DNA of 36,331 nt from Nitrospirota bacterium (GCA_018971525.1 JAGXAR010000035.1:1-36331); one strand, 5' to 3'; numbered from the stretch's first letter, positions 1 to 9,592 are shown. The notes: generated by a model from the letters alone, not told the origin. Program-made: numbers and translations.

Positions 1-269
1 ACGCGTAGTTGCCCCCAAGCCGGTTGCTCGATCGCCATCCGCACAATCGCCTGTTCCACCTCCGCCGACACGCGATTCTTCAGGAGCGGCTTCTGTCGGG
101 AGATCTCCTGGAGGGCGGCCTCCCCGCCGGTCTCATAGAGTTCTTTGAAACGATAGAAGCTGTCCCGGCTATAGCCCATCAGCTGACAGGCCTTGGAGAC
201 ATTGCCAAGTTGCTTGGCCAATTCCAACACGCCAACCTTCGCCCTGATGATTTTCTGCTCGGCAGTCAT
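1..269 (-). CDS. IS481-type transposase, N-terminal part (cut by window edge)
   Basis: The reverse strand from the ATG at 267-269 reads open to the window edge (about 89 codons). The protein begins [20 protein letters not shown] and continues with [20 protein letters not shown], a helix-turn-helix that, from family knowledge, opens IS481/IS3-like transposases which bind the element ends; the catalytic DDE part would lie beyond position 1. The following residues ([12 protein letters not shown], then [11 protein letters not shown]) also match the usual start of this family. No frameshift is seen in the visible part, so the element may be intact or broken outside the window. The gene faces away from the rest of the window. 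Family call is confident; subfamily is not certain. Confidence 0.8.
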   Translation of the reverse strand, partial: MTAEQKIIRAKVGVLELAKQLGNVSKACQLMGYSRDSFYRFKELYETGGEAALQEISRQKPLLKNRVSAEVEQAIVRMAIEQPAWGQLR

Positions 270-303
270 CGTCCTCACTCCTTTCGTGAAGGAGAGGACT
301 CTA

Positions 304-341
304 CCTGACTGTCAGATTAAGTTCTAGCTTCTACAGTCAGG
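304..341. repeat. Inverted repeat at the probable end of the IS element
   Basis: CCTGACTGT at 304-312 and ACAGTCAGG at 333-341 are perfect 9-bp inverted repeats around a 20-base spacer, about 35 bases upstream of the transposase start. IS481 family ends usually begin with TGT; reading inward on the minus strand, TGTAGAAGCTAG starts at 335, so the insertion boundary is probably near 335. The other end lies outside the window, so the boundary and any target duplication cannot be confirmed. The repeat could alternatively be a small hairpin limiting transcription into the element. Confidence 0.45.
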
Positions 342-351
342 CACATCGTGG

Positions 352-1062
352 CTATATTCGACCAGCCCGAATCTCAGCTCGTATCAATGCATTATAGCTA
401 CTGTGTTCCTCTAGCCGTTGTTTCAATTGGGAGGGATTTCCGCTCCGCTGTTTATCGAACCAGGCATCTTCTCGCATCATAAGTTCGATCGGCAGGGGCC
501 TATCGTCACCTGTAGTAACCCTCGTATCATCTGGGTTCCCGTAGTAAGGATGATATTTCCGAGCGAACACTGCTGCTTGTTTAGATGATAGTCCTGCTTC
601 TCGAGCCATTTTCCACGTAGCGTAGAGGATGCCTTGGTAGAATTTCTCTAATACTCGTCTCTCCAAATCGTTCATGCTCCAGTACCGTCGTATATCTTCG
701 TCAGTAACTCCTTCCTGACGTATCTTTGCCAACTCGTTTTTGAGTCTTGGGTTAGAACGCTCTTTTTCAAGAAGAAGATCGCCGTAGTTCGGTGGAAAGT
801 TCTCGGTGCCTTCCTTCCGAGCATCCGTTTTTGCTGCCTCGACAGATACCCTCACGAACGCTCTCGCTTCTTCGATGGGTGAGCCGGTTACTTCGGCGAA
901 GTCTTGGGCAACTTGCTCTTCCCACTCTCGGGTGCCCGTTTGGCCTCCGCCCAACAATTGTTTTCGAAATCCCACCGCTTCCTCCTCTCGGCCAGTCGTA
1001 AGAAAAGAAGAGTCAACGTCAGGGGCCAAAAGCATGACTAGTACTATATGTGGGATGTTCAT
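352..1062 (-). CDS. Unrecognised protein, about 236 residues
   Basis: I do not recognise this protein. It starts at ATG 1062 (a TTG at 1065 is also possible); no clear ribosome site precedes either, and a later start is possible. The body is charged and probably helical: a segment EWEEQVAQDFAEVTGSPIEE, then DIRRYWSMNDLERRVLEKFY, then GLSSKQAAVFARKYHPYYGN and a short basic tail. There is no signal peptide and no clear membrane segment beyond a short hydrophobic start (IVLVMLLA). Codon use looks more AT-rich than in the pur or rib genes, and the gene sits between an IS end and a pseudogene, so it is probably acquired DNA. It is a single gene without an operon partner. Confidence 0.5.
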   Translation of the reverse strand: MNIPHIVLVMLLAPDVDSSFLTTGREEEAVGFRKQLLGGGQTGTREWEEQVAQDFAEVTGSPIEEARAFVRVSVEAAKTDARKEGTENFPPNYGDLLLEKERSNPRLKNELAKIRQEGVTDEDIRRYWSMNDLERRVLEKFYQGILYATWKMAREAGLSSKQAAVFARKYHPYYGNPDDTRVTTGDDRPLPIELMMREDAWFDKQRSGNPSQLKQRLEEHSSYNALIRAEIRAGRI

Positions 1063-1065
1063 CAA

Positions 1066-1462
1066 TTAAATTACTGGGGACTCGATCGCGCGAGGAGTTG
1101 TGCCCAGATTGTGCCCGCCGAGATCAAAGCCAGGCCACTTCTAGGCAACTCCACCCAACTGAGGATTCCTGAAAGCTCGACGAGTTAGATGATATTTCAG
1201 GAGATTTCAATTCGGCATATTCTGATTAGGAAGCCGCTGCTCTATCCAGTTTGGGTATGGGAGCGTCAGCAGTACGATACTGAACGGCGCCCCTAAAGTC
1301 TAGGTGATCTCGCAGGCCCAGCTGGTAGTTCAGAACTTGCATGACGGCATTAGGTTGCATTGCCGAGTTGGCGCGGTCGCCGTAGGAGGCGGCAAGCACT
1401 GATCGAAATACTCCCTCCGAGCTTGTTTGTTTCCCTCCCTCTCCTTGACAAATGGTTGCGGG
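1066..1462. other. Stretch without a supportable gene
   Basis: Between the unknown gene and the structured repeat there are only short open frames in several phases, with stops and no ribosome sites that I can support. It contains no tRNA, terminator or CRISPR pattern. It looks like decayed accessory DNA. Confidence 0.5.
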
Positions 1463-1518
1463 CCAGCCTGGATCGGTCCCATCGTGCGCGTTCCGCGAGC
1501 AGGAGGACGACCAGGCTG
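1463..1518 (-). repeat. Structured intergenic element, copy A (short form)
   Basis: On the minus strand the core TGCTCGCGGAACGCGCACG (1483-1501) differs at one base from the core of the ribBA and purC copies. It is enclosed by CAGCCTGG and CCAGGCTG (1511-1518 and 1464-1471), a stem sequence not shared with any other copy. It begins about ten bases behind the stop codon of the glnE remnant and points the same way as that reading frame. The apical half is shorter than in the other copies. Confidence 0.6.
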
Positions 1519-1528
1519 TCCCTCCCAT

Positions 1529-1720
1529 TCACACCTTTCCGAACGTCCTCTCAAAAAACTCCTTCGTGGCCGCCATGTGTTGCTCGATATCCGTCTGCAA
1601 GTGTCTCGCGCCAGCCTGCCTGTCGTCGGTGGCGTAGCCGACTCGGCGGGCTAGAAAGACGAACTCGTCTCACCCGTTCGCGGGAGCACCAAGTCTTTCG
1701 TATCGCTGCGGGTGAATCGT
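1529..1720 (-). pseudogene. Remnant of a glnE 3' end (frameshifted)
   Basis: On the minus strand this stretch repeats the last ~60 codons of the glnE gene that ends at 3010. Without gaps, 1539-1666 matches 3020-3147 at about 107 of 128 bases by hand count, including 29 identical bases (1581-1609 and 3062-3090). The frame reads FTRSDTKDLVLPRTGE, loses one base, then resumes EFVFLARRVGYATDDRQAG and ends in FFERTFGKV and a TGA at 1531-1529. The homology stops where the fic stop codon lies (1722). It is therefore a broken second copy of a gene end, lying on the far side of fic. Confidence 0.8.
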
Positions 1721-1721
1721 T

Positions 1722-2822
1722 CTATAGATTGATCTTGTAATGGATACTGCGTCCTCCCCCGGCGGGCACAACGATACCCTTGTCTGCGAGATCCTGCAAA
1801 TCGCGCGTTGCCGTGGCCTTCGACGCTCCGGTGATGACCATGTATTTCTTCGCGCTCATGCCGCCTTCAAAGCCGGTCGGGCCTTCGTCCAGCATGCGGC
1901 GAAGGATCTGCATCTGTCGGTCATTGAGCTGATCCCTCCACCGGTCGAACAGTCTGGTTTTCTTCAGCGTGAACTCGATCTGTTCTTCGGCTTGGATCAG
2001 CGCCTCAAGCACTACGTTGACGAACCAGGTCACCCAGGGGGTGATCTCATTCGACTGTTGCCCCTCTTGCAGCGCCTCGTAATACTGCTTCCGGTTGGTT
2101 TCGATCGCCCTCGACAGGCTCAGCAATGCGGGCCGTCCGAGCCCCTGCGAGAGCGCCTTCTCGGACAAGGCTCGTCCGATGCGGCCGTTGCCGTCTTCGA
2201 AGGGATGGATCGACTCAAAGTAGAGATGCGCGACCGCCGAGCGTACCGGCGCTTTCCGAATCTCCCAGTTCCCGCCCGGGGCGGTGTCATTGAACCACTG
2301 GATGAAACGCGTCATTTCCGCCGGAACCCTTGAAGATGGCGGCGCTTCGAAATGCACCCGTTCATGTCCCACCGGTCCGGACACCACTTGCATCGGGTCG
2401 GCATGCGTCCGCCACTGTCCGGCTGCGATATGCCGATGGCCCCGCATAATCATCCGGTGCCAGTCGAACAGCATGTTCTCGGAAAGCGGCGCCGCAAAAC
2501 TGTTGCGGATGTCGATCATCAGAGCTGCGGCACCTGCCGCTCGCTTGTCTCCGCCCGGCGCTTCGGGGGCCAGACCGAGATTGTTCCGGATGGACGCCAT
2601 GACATCTTTGCGGCTCAGCAGTTCTCCTTCGATCGCCGATGTTTTGATCGCCTCTACAACCATCATCTCGATTGAGGTTTCCGCCTGCGCGTCTGCTGTC
2701 AGACCCTTAAGAAGCCCGCTTGCATGACCGGTTTTCTCGGCAAACGCAAACAGGTCATCTTGGATACCGGATAGGTCGTATCGGAATTCAGGCCAGTCAT
2801 TTTGCTGCCAGTTGTAAGTCAT
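1722..2822 (-). CDS. Fic-family AMP transferase with C-terminal winged helix
   Basis: Fic proteins usually move AMP from ATP onto a protein hydroxyl. From ATG 2822 the product is 366 residues: an N-terminal DUF4172-like domain (starts MTYNWQQNDWPEFRYDLS), an inhibitory-helix motif TSAIEGE, the Fic core with HPFEDGNGR (catalytic His and the phosphate-binding loop complete), and a C-terminal winged helix (DRQMQILRRMLDEG to the end, ending in ...IHYKINL). The inhibitory motif before the core makes it the self-restrained N-terminal class. A longer frame opens at 2978, but the added 52 residues do not look like the family and would be encoded across an inverted repeat, so 2822 is preferred. It lies between glnE and a glnE remnant, suggesting acquisition. 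The winged helix and the upstream repeat suggest autoregulation (inference). Confidence 0.88.
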   Translation of the reverse strand: MTYNWQQNDWPEFRYDLSGIQDDLFAFAEKTGHASGLLKGLTADAQAETSIEMMVVEAIKTSAIEGELLSRKDVMASIRNNLGLAPEAPGGDKRAAGAAALMIDIRNSFAAPLSENMLFDWHRMIMRGHRHIAAGQWRTHADPMQVVSGPVGHERVHFEAPPSSRVPAEMTRFIQWFNDTAPGGNWEIRKAPVRSAVAHLYFESIHPFEDGNGRIGRALSEKALSQGLGRPALLSLSRAIETNRKQYYEALQEGQQSNEITPWVTWFVNVVLEALIQAEEQIEFTLKKTRLFDRWRDQLNDRQMQILRRMLDEGPTGFEGGMSAKKYMVITGASKATATRDLQDLADKGIVVPAGGGRSIHYKINL

Positions 2823-2840
2823 GAGCCGGATCATACACGC

Positions 2841-2875
2841 ATTCGGCTCACATGTTATGAAATTGTGAGCCGAAT
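2841..2875. promoter_or_regulatory. Probable operator upstream of fic: 12-bp inverted repeat
   Basis: ATTCGGCTCACA (2841-2852) and TGTGAGCCGAAT (2864-2875) are perfect inverted repeats with an 11-base spacer, 18 bases before the fic ATG. Partial copies of the half-site (GAGCCG / CGGCTC) also occur at 2823-2828 and about 2888-2893 on both sides. The clustering and position over the fic leader suggest a binding site, most simply for the winged helix at the end of the Fic protein; a hairpin in the mRNA leader is the alternative. Confidence 0.65.
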
Positions 2876-3009
2876 AGTTCTCTTGTTCGGCTCGTGCAAT
2901 TGATCGCCTGGCAGAGGGTGGGAGACCTATGGGGAGATCTCGTTGAGAAACTGTGCGAGGCATACTGATGCGGGACAAGGCCTTGGATTTCTGAGAGTTC
3001 GCAACCGGC

Positions 3010-5280
3010 TTACAGCTGCCCGAACGTCCGCTCGAAGAAGGCTTTGGTCAGCTTCATGTGCTGCTCGATATCCGTCTGCAAGTGTCTCGCACCCGCCTGC
3101 CAATCGTCGGTCGCGTAGCCGACGCGGCGGGCGAGGAAGACGAACTCCTCAGAATCAGGCGGAGGGAGTACGAGGTCCTTGGCGTTTCCACGGACCATGC
3201 GCAATCCGTCGATCAAGGTCCTGGTGAAGACGTAGGCTTTTCGGAGGCTCTCTCCATCGCTGCGCGTGACGAGTCCTGCCTCCACCAGTGCGGCGAGTGC
3301 CTGCAGGGTATTCGGCGTCCGCAGGCTCGTTCGGTCGTGTCCGTGCATCACTTGGAGGTACTGCACCGCATATTCGATATCGATGACTCCGCCCTGGCTG
3401 TACTTCACGTTGACCTGCCCCGGCTCGACCAGTTGTTTGAGCTGTTGTTTCCGTAGATCCAGTGCCGTGGGAAGGTCCCAGGGATCTCCTCCGTAGACGA
3501 AGGCATCCCTGTGTGCTTCCAGGCGATGGCCCAATGGAGCGTCCCCGGCGATATGCCGCAGCTTGATGAGGGCTTGCCGCTCGAATGGCGCGGCGAGCCC
3601 GGTCGGACTGTAGTAGCGACAGACCTCCTCGAACGCATTGGCCAGCGAGCCTTTGCCACCGTGTGGTCGAAGCCGGACATCAAGATGAAAGATGCCTTCT
3701 TGTTTGGCTTCGATCCAGCCCAGGAGTTCCTGCGCCAGCCGTTCGAAGTATTCACTGTTCTCAATTCCTTTCTTCCCGCTGGTTCTGCCTGACCCACCGT
3801 AGACGAACAGCACTTCGATGTCCGAGGCGTAGCCGAGCTCCCGCCCTCCGAATTTCCCCAGGCCGAGGACGGCGAAGGGGCAGGACTTCTTGTCTGCGAG
3901 CTTCGGGCTTCCATAGGCCTTCTCCAGCTTGGCGCGGCAATCAGCGACGCTCCGTTCCATGATGACCTCTGCCAGTTCCGTGAGGGCGAGGGAAAAGTTT
4001 GGAAGGTTGCTGGAGGGCTCGACGATGTGTTTCATGTCGATCCGGAAGAGCTCACGATCCTTAAACTGGTTGAGGGCCTCTTTTCGCTCCTCGTCCGTTT
4101 TGGCGCGAGCGACCAGACGGTCGAGTTCCTTCCGGAGGGTCGCCTGCGGCTTGATGAGGGGCGCATCACGATATTCCGTGAGCAGAGGCAGGAGGTTGCC
4201 ATGTTGGCGGCGAAGAAAGTCTTCCCACAAGAAGTCGCTGGCGCCGAGCAGGCGGGCCAACACGGGAAACGTCCGCTTGTCGCTCAGGAAATCGAGCGCC
4301 TGGCTCTTGGCCTTCTTGCCTGTATCCTGGACGATCAGGTCCAGGAATTGGTCGAACGATTCGAGCGCCTTGGCCGGGTCGGGAGCCCAGGTCAGGGCGT
4401 GGGTGAATTGTTTGATGAGCACGGCGGTCAACCGCAGCTGCTGCTGATCGGCCGGGTCGAGCAGCTTTTGCCCATGGCGGTTCCTGACATGGAAGCGGTC
4501 GTGGAGTTTGGCCCCGTCGTTTTCGAACTGGGCCTTGGTGATATAGATGTTGCGCATGGCCAGGGCATTCGCGAAGGCATAGAGGAAGGCCGGGGTGTCA
4601 TCCGAGCGGATGTCCATGATCGTATCGGTCGGCGATTGGCTATTGTCGAAGGTGATCTGGACGGTATGGAGCAGGCCGGTGAAGGCGCTCCGCTGTTTCC
4701 CCAATCGTTCGACCAGGCGGCGGTTCACTTGTTGCCGGGCCTCTTCGAATTGTCCGCCGTCCAGCAGCTGAATCATGTGGGTCAGCGCCTCTGTAAGGGC
4801 GGCCCGCTCCGGCGCGGAGAATCGCTCGCCGCTCACCGGGTGCACGAGGAAGACATCGACGATCTTTTTACGGCTCAGGCCCGGGCGACCTTTAGGACGT
4901 TTCGATGGCCAGGCTGTGGCAGGCCGAGCCGGCAGGGCGGCAGCCTCGGCAAACGTATAGATGCGCCCCTCTTCGATATTCAGGCCGGAGGCGGAGAGCA
5001 GGCCGCAGATCGTGGCGAATTCGGAGAAATAGTCGTAGGCGACGATGCTGATTTCTGATTGCCCCGCTTGTGTGTCGAGCACCGATAACTCGCAGGGGTG
5101 CTCCGGAGTGAGCTTGCTGGCGAGCTGGACATGGTGCGCAATGGTCTCCGGTGGGAAGTGTTCGAAGTATTCGTTGTCCATCCGTGAGACGAAATCGCGC
5201 AAGACGTCGTCTTCGACGGTGTGACACAGCGGGTGCAGCGTGGTGAGCAATGACTCGCGCGATCGATCGAGATCCGCCAT
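3010..5280 (-). CDS. glnE: GlnE adenylyl-transferase half with two N-terminal ACT domains
   Basis: GlnE adds and removes AMP on glutamine synthetase. This 756-residue protein corresponds to the C-terminal (adenylylating) half: GLGKFGGRELGYASDIEVLF (474-492) matches the ELGYGSD form of that half in enterobacterial GlnE, followed by FHLDVRLRPHG (531-541) and a GVIDIEY motif. In front lie two ACT-like segments resembling the C-terminal sensor of the PII uridylyltransferase GlnD: EISIVAYDYFSEFATICGLL (~76-112, with KKIVDVFLV after an insert) and ~205-290 (TIMDIRSDDTPAFLYAFANA, then LHDRFHVRNRHG). ACT domains bind small molecules such as glutamine. The usual second Asp of DxD is Glu here (D487, E489). 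ATG 5280 lies directly behind a -10-like box with no room for a ribosome site. The partner half is divergent, 66 bases away. Confidence 0.85.
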   Translation of the reverse strand: MADLDRSRESLLTTLHPLCHTVEDDVLRDFVSRMDNEYFEHFPPETIAHHVQLASKLTPEHPCELSVLDTQAGQSEISIVAYDYFSEFATICGLLSASGLNIEEGRIYTFAEAAALPARPATAWPSKRPKGRPGLSRKKIVDVFLVHPVSGERFSAPERAALTEALTHMIQLLDGGQFEEARQQVNRRLVERLGKQRSAFTGLLHTVQITFDNSQSPTDTIMDIRSDDTPAFLYAFANALAMRNIYITKAQFENDGAKLHDRFHVRNRHGQKLLDPADQQQLRLTAVLIKQFTHALTWAPDPAKALESFDQFLDLIVQDTGKKAKSQALDFLSDKRTFPVLARLLGASDFLWEDFLRRQHGNLLPLLTEYRDAPLIKPQATLRKELDRLVARAKTDEERKEALNQFKDRELFRIDMKHIVEPSSNLPNFSLALTELAEVIMERSVADCRAKLEKAYGSPKLADKKSCPFAVLGLGKFGGRELGYASDIEVLFVYGGSGRTSGKKGIENSEYFERLAQELLGWIEAKQEGIFHLDVRLRPHGGKGSLANAFEEVCRYYSPTGLAAPFERQALIKLRHIAGDAPLGHRLEAHRDAFVYGGDPWDLPTALDLRKQQLKQLVEPGQVNVKYSQGGVIDIEYAVQYLQVMHGHDRTSLRTPNTLQALAALVEAGLVTRSDGESLRKAYVFTRTLIDGLRMVRGNAKDLVLPPPDSEEFVFLARRVGYATDDWQAGARHLQTDIEQHMKLTKAFFERTFGQL

Positions 5281-5287
5281 GGGGCGG

Positions 5288-5293
5288 AGTATA
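5288..5293 (-). promoter_or_regulatory. -10 box for the minus-strand glnE half
   Basis: On the minus strand TATACT (5293-5288) sits seven bases before the ATG at 5280, so transcription would begin at or next to the start codon. The -35 region is weak. This predicts a leaderless mRNA. Confidence 0.4.
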
Positions 5294-5309
5294 CCTCATG
5301 CCGGTTTCA

Positions 5310-5338
5310 TTGTGTGAGTCAGGGCCGGTCAGTATAAT
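5310..5338 (+). promoter_or_regulatory. Sigma-70-type promoter for the plus-strand glnE half
   Basis: TTGTGT (5310-5315), 17 bases, TATAAT (5333-5338). The ATG at 5347 is only eight bases after the -10 box and has no Shine-Dalgarno sequence, so the transcript is probably leaderless. Confidence 0.6.
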
Positions 5339-5346
5339 GCCCGCAT

Positions 5347-7071
5347 ATGAAACCCGGTCGGAACCCATCGTTCGTCAAGCAGAGTGCCGGTCCCGCTCAG
5401 GCTCCAGTCGTCAGGCTCGACCCCACCGCGCTCATGCTGGCTTCCGGCCTGGACCCGGCGCAGGTCGAGGCCATCCTGCATTCGTACGGCATTCAGCGCG
5501 TCAAAGAAGCGGATGCCAATCTTCAGGCCATGGCAGGGGAGCCGCATCACCGTCGGCAACTGGCCGGGATACTGGCCCTGCTGCTGGACTCCGTCAGTCG
5601 CACCGCAGATCCGGATCAGGCGTTGAATCACTGGGAGCGGTTACTGTCGAACGTGACGCGGTCGTCGTTTCTCGAATATGTCCGCAGTTCTCCCCGCATG
5701 TTGGATCTGGTGTGTACGATCTTCGGGAACAGCGACTCGCTGGCCTTTACCCTCATCCGCGATCCGATGCTCATCTATTGGTTGGCGGAACAGGAAGTGC
5801 TGTCGAAGCCGCCGACCCGGGCCGGAATGGAGAGGGCGCTCCAGCGCAATCTGGGACAGCTCTCGGCGACCGAGCTCAAGCTGGATGTGTTGCGGCGATT
5901 TCGCCGGCGCGAGATGCTGCGCATCGGGGTGCGCGATTTACTGAAGCTGGCCGATGTGCCGGAGACTACCGGAGCCTTGTCTGATCTCGCCTCTGTGCTG
6001 ATCGACGCGGCCTATCGCATTGTGGATGCTGATCTACGGGCCCTGTACGGCACACCCATGCATCGGAATCGACAGGGAAAATTGGTCGAGACCGGCTTCA
6101 CCGTCATCGGCATGGGCAAGCTGGGGGGGCATGAGCTGAATTACAGCTCGGATGTGGATCTGCTCTATATATATGCGTCTCACGATGGTGAAACGAGAGT
6201 GGCGCCGAACAGTCGGAATCGCAATGCCGCCAAGCAGCCCACGAGCATTTCAAACGAAGAGTATTTTGAGATTCTGGCAAGGCAATTGACCAAAGTGCTC
6301 TCAGAACAAACTCACGAGGGCTATGTGTTCCGGGTGGATTTGCGGCTGCGAGCGGAGGGATCGGTCGGTCAATTAGCACGGTCGCTCGACGACTATGCCA
6401 AGTACTATCGAACGAGAGGGCAGGTGTGGGAACGGCTCGCCTTATTGAAAGCCTGGCCGGTCGCAGGGTCTATGGAGGTCGGGAAAGCCTTTCTCAGGAT
6501 GGTGAAGCCGTTCATTTTCGGTTCGATCGCGGACAAGCCGGATTTGGGAGGGGCCTTAGCGATTGTCCGTGATGTGCGCGGCGTGAAGGATATGATCGAT
6601 GCGAAAATGGCCGACCGGGGCCACGAACGGCGCAATGTGAAGCTCGGAACCGGCGGCATCAGGGAAATCGAATTCCTCGTGCAAACTGTTCAAGTATTGG
6701 CAGGTAAGCGGGTCCCTGCGCTCCTTGATCGGAGCACGCTTGGTGCGTTGGAGCGATTCGTCCGCCGGAAGCTGATCGCAGCCAAAGACCGGGATGATCT
6801 CACCGCGGCCTATGTGTTTCTCCGGGATGTTGAACACAAGCTCCAGATGGTCCACGATCTGCAGACGCACGCGCTTCCCGAAACCGACGAAGAGCTGGAG
6901 CGTTGCGCAATACGCGCGGGGTACGATGCGACAGACCGCAGGAACGGTGCCGAGCAATTTCTCGCCGACCACGAACATCATACTGGAATCGTGAATCGGA
7001 TTTTCAGGTCGCTCTTCTATGAACCCAAGACCTCGCCGCTGCTGAAGGCGACGATTCGAGCGATGGGGTAG
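5347..7071 (+). CDS. glnE: GlnE deadenylylating half as a separate protein
   Basis: This 574-residue protein matches the N-terminal half of GlnE, which removes AMP from glutamine synthetase by phosphorolysis when PII is uridylylated. The nucleotidyltransferase motif GMGKLGGHELNYSSDVDLLY (255-274) keeps both aspartates (D269, D271) and has the ELNxSSD form of that half. FRVDLRLRAEG and GTGGIREIEFLVQ follow at the expected spacing. The helical start (SFLEYVRSSPRMLDLVCTIF, around 107-126) is also typical. The protein stops after one catalytic domain plus helical tail, about half the usual GlnE length; the other half is encoded divergently at 3010-5280. The two genes together would give a full GlnE activity set. 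The start is the first ATG, directly behind TATAAT; no better internal start is seen. Confidence 0.88.
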   Translation: MKPGRNPSFVKQSAGPAQAPVVRLDPTALMLASGLDPAQVEAILHSYGIQRVKEADANLQAMAGEPHHRRQLAGILALLLDSVSRTADPDQALNHWERLLSNVTRSSFLEYVRSSPRMLDLVCTIFGNSDSLAFTLIRDPMLIYWLAEQEVLSKPPTRAGMERALQRNLGQLSATELKLDVLRRFRRREMLRIGVRDLLKLADVPETTGALSDLASVLIDAAYRIVDADLRALYGTPMHRNRQGKLVETGFTVIGMGKLGGHELNYSSDVDLLYIYASHDGETRVAPNSRNRNAAKQPTSISNEEYFEILARQLTKVLSEQTHEGYVFRVDLRLRAEGSVGQLARSLDDYAKYYRTRGQVWERLALLKAWPVAGSMEVGKAFLRMVKPFIFGSIADKPDLGGALAIVRDVRGVKDMIDAKMADRGHERRNVKLGTGGIREIEFLVQTVQVLAGKRVPALLDRSTLGALERFVRRKLIAAKDRDDLTAAYVFLRDVEHKLQMVHDLQTHALPETDEELERCAIRAGYDATDRRNGAEQFLADHEHHTGIVNRIFRSLFYEPKTSPLLKATIRAMG

Positions 7072-7076
7072 CATGG

Positions 7077-7508
7077 CTAGCCGGAGCTGGTAAGCGAGTC
7101 GGCAAAGCGCAGGTCACGATCGCTGGCCAGGGAAAGATACGCTTCTCCCCACTGGAGAGGACTTTCGAGATTCCAAGGTTCCTCGATGTTGATCGGCTTG
7201 AACCGCAGGCCGTAAATCCCGCCATAGACCAGGTAGGTCAGCCCGGATCCCGAATCCTCCACGAGCTGGGCGTAAGCGGAACAGGCCGGAGTCTGTGGAT
7301 CGTCGCCCCATCCCGTGACCCAGTACCACTCACCGGTAGGGTTTCGCTCATAGAGCCGAACTTGAAGAACCGGTCGAGCGGGGCCGACCTCCTTGAACCG
7401 CGCGAACACGCTGGCTTCGCAATTGTCACTTGATTCGACTTCGACAATCACCGGACGCCCTCTTGACTCGTTCCAGCAGACGCTCATTCTAACGCGATAT
7501 GAGGCCAT
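7077..7508 (-). CDS. Unrecognised small protein, 143 residues
   Basis: I do not recognise this protein. It has no signal peptide or membrane segment and looks like a compact beta-rich soluble protein with many aromatic residues (GEWYWVTGWGDD; LTYLVYGGIYGLRF). The gene ends six bases from the end of the convergent glnE half. The ATG at 7508 lies only six bases behind a 16-bp hairpin and lacks a ribosome site; an internal ATG at 7487 is an alternative with no better site. It could be read through from groEL or have its own unseen promoter. Confidence 0.6.
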   Translation of the reverse strand: MASYRVRMSVCWNESRGRPVIVEVESSDNCEASVFARFKEVGPARPVLQVRLYERNPTGEWYWVTGWGDDPQTPACSAYAQLVEDSGSGLTYLVYGGIYGLRFKPINIEEPWNLESPLQWGEAYLSLASDRDLRFADSLTSSG

Positions 7509-7514
7509 GAAACA

Positions 7515-7550
7515 CGAAGGGCTCAGCGGGGTGACCCGCTGAGCCCTTCG
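7515..7550. terminator. Strong hairpin, probable terminator of groES-groEL
   Basis: CGAAGGGCTCAGCGGG (7515-7530) pairs perfectly with 7535-7550 around the tetraloop GTGA: 16 base pairs. It lies about 50-85 bases after the groEL stop on the minus strand. The following T-run is short on either strand (TGTTTCAT on the minus side), so termination may be partial or the stem may protect the mRNA end. Confidence 0.65.
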
Positions 7551-7560
7551 TTCAACGCTC

Positions 7561-7589
7561 CGAGCTATCAGCTATACGCTATTAGCTCG
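7561..7589. repeat. Short inverted repeat behind groEL
   Basis: CGAGCTA (7561-7567) and TAGCTCG (7583-7589) are inverted, and the loop holds further copies of the word GCTAT/AGCTAT. It lies 11 bases after the groEL stop (minus strand) and just before the strong hairpin. Confidence 0.4.
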
Positions 7590-7599
7590 TTGCCTTCTC

Positions 7600-9592
<1,993 letters not shown>

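Noticed and set aside
1226-1554. Short open frames in the region after the unknown gene
   Set aside because: They overlap each other in different frames, lie across the structured element, and lack ribosome sites.
2823-2978. A longer Fic protein starting at 2978
   Set aside because: The added residues do not match the DUF4172-Fic family start and would be translated across the inverted repeat; the family start is MTYNWQ at 2822.
4027-5058. A 343-codon open frame antisense to the ACT-containing glnE half
   Set aside because: Shadow frame; the minus-strand protein has clear domain matches over the same bases.
1722-5280. A functional link between Fic and GlnE because both transfer AMP
   Set aside because: The folds and targets are unrelated and the position is explained by insertion at the glnE end; there is no positive evidence for a joint function.
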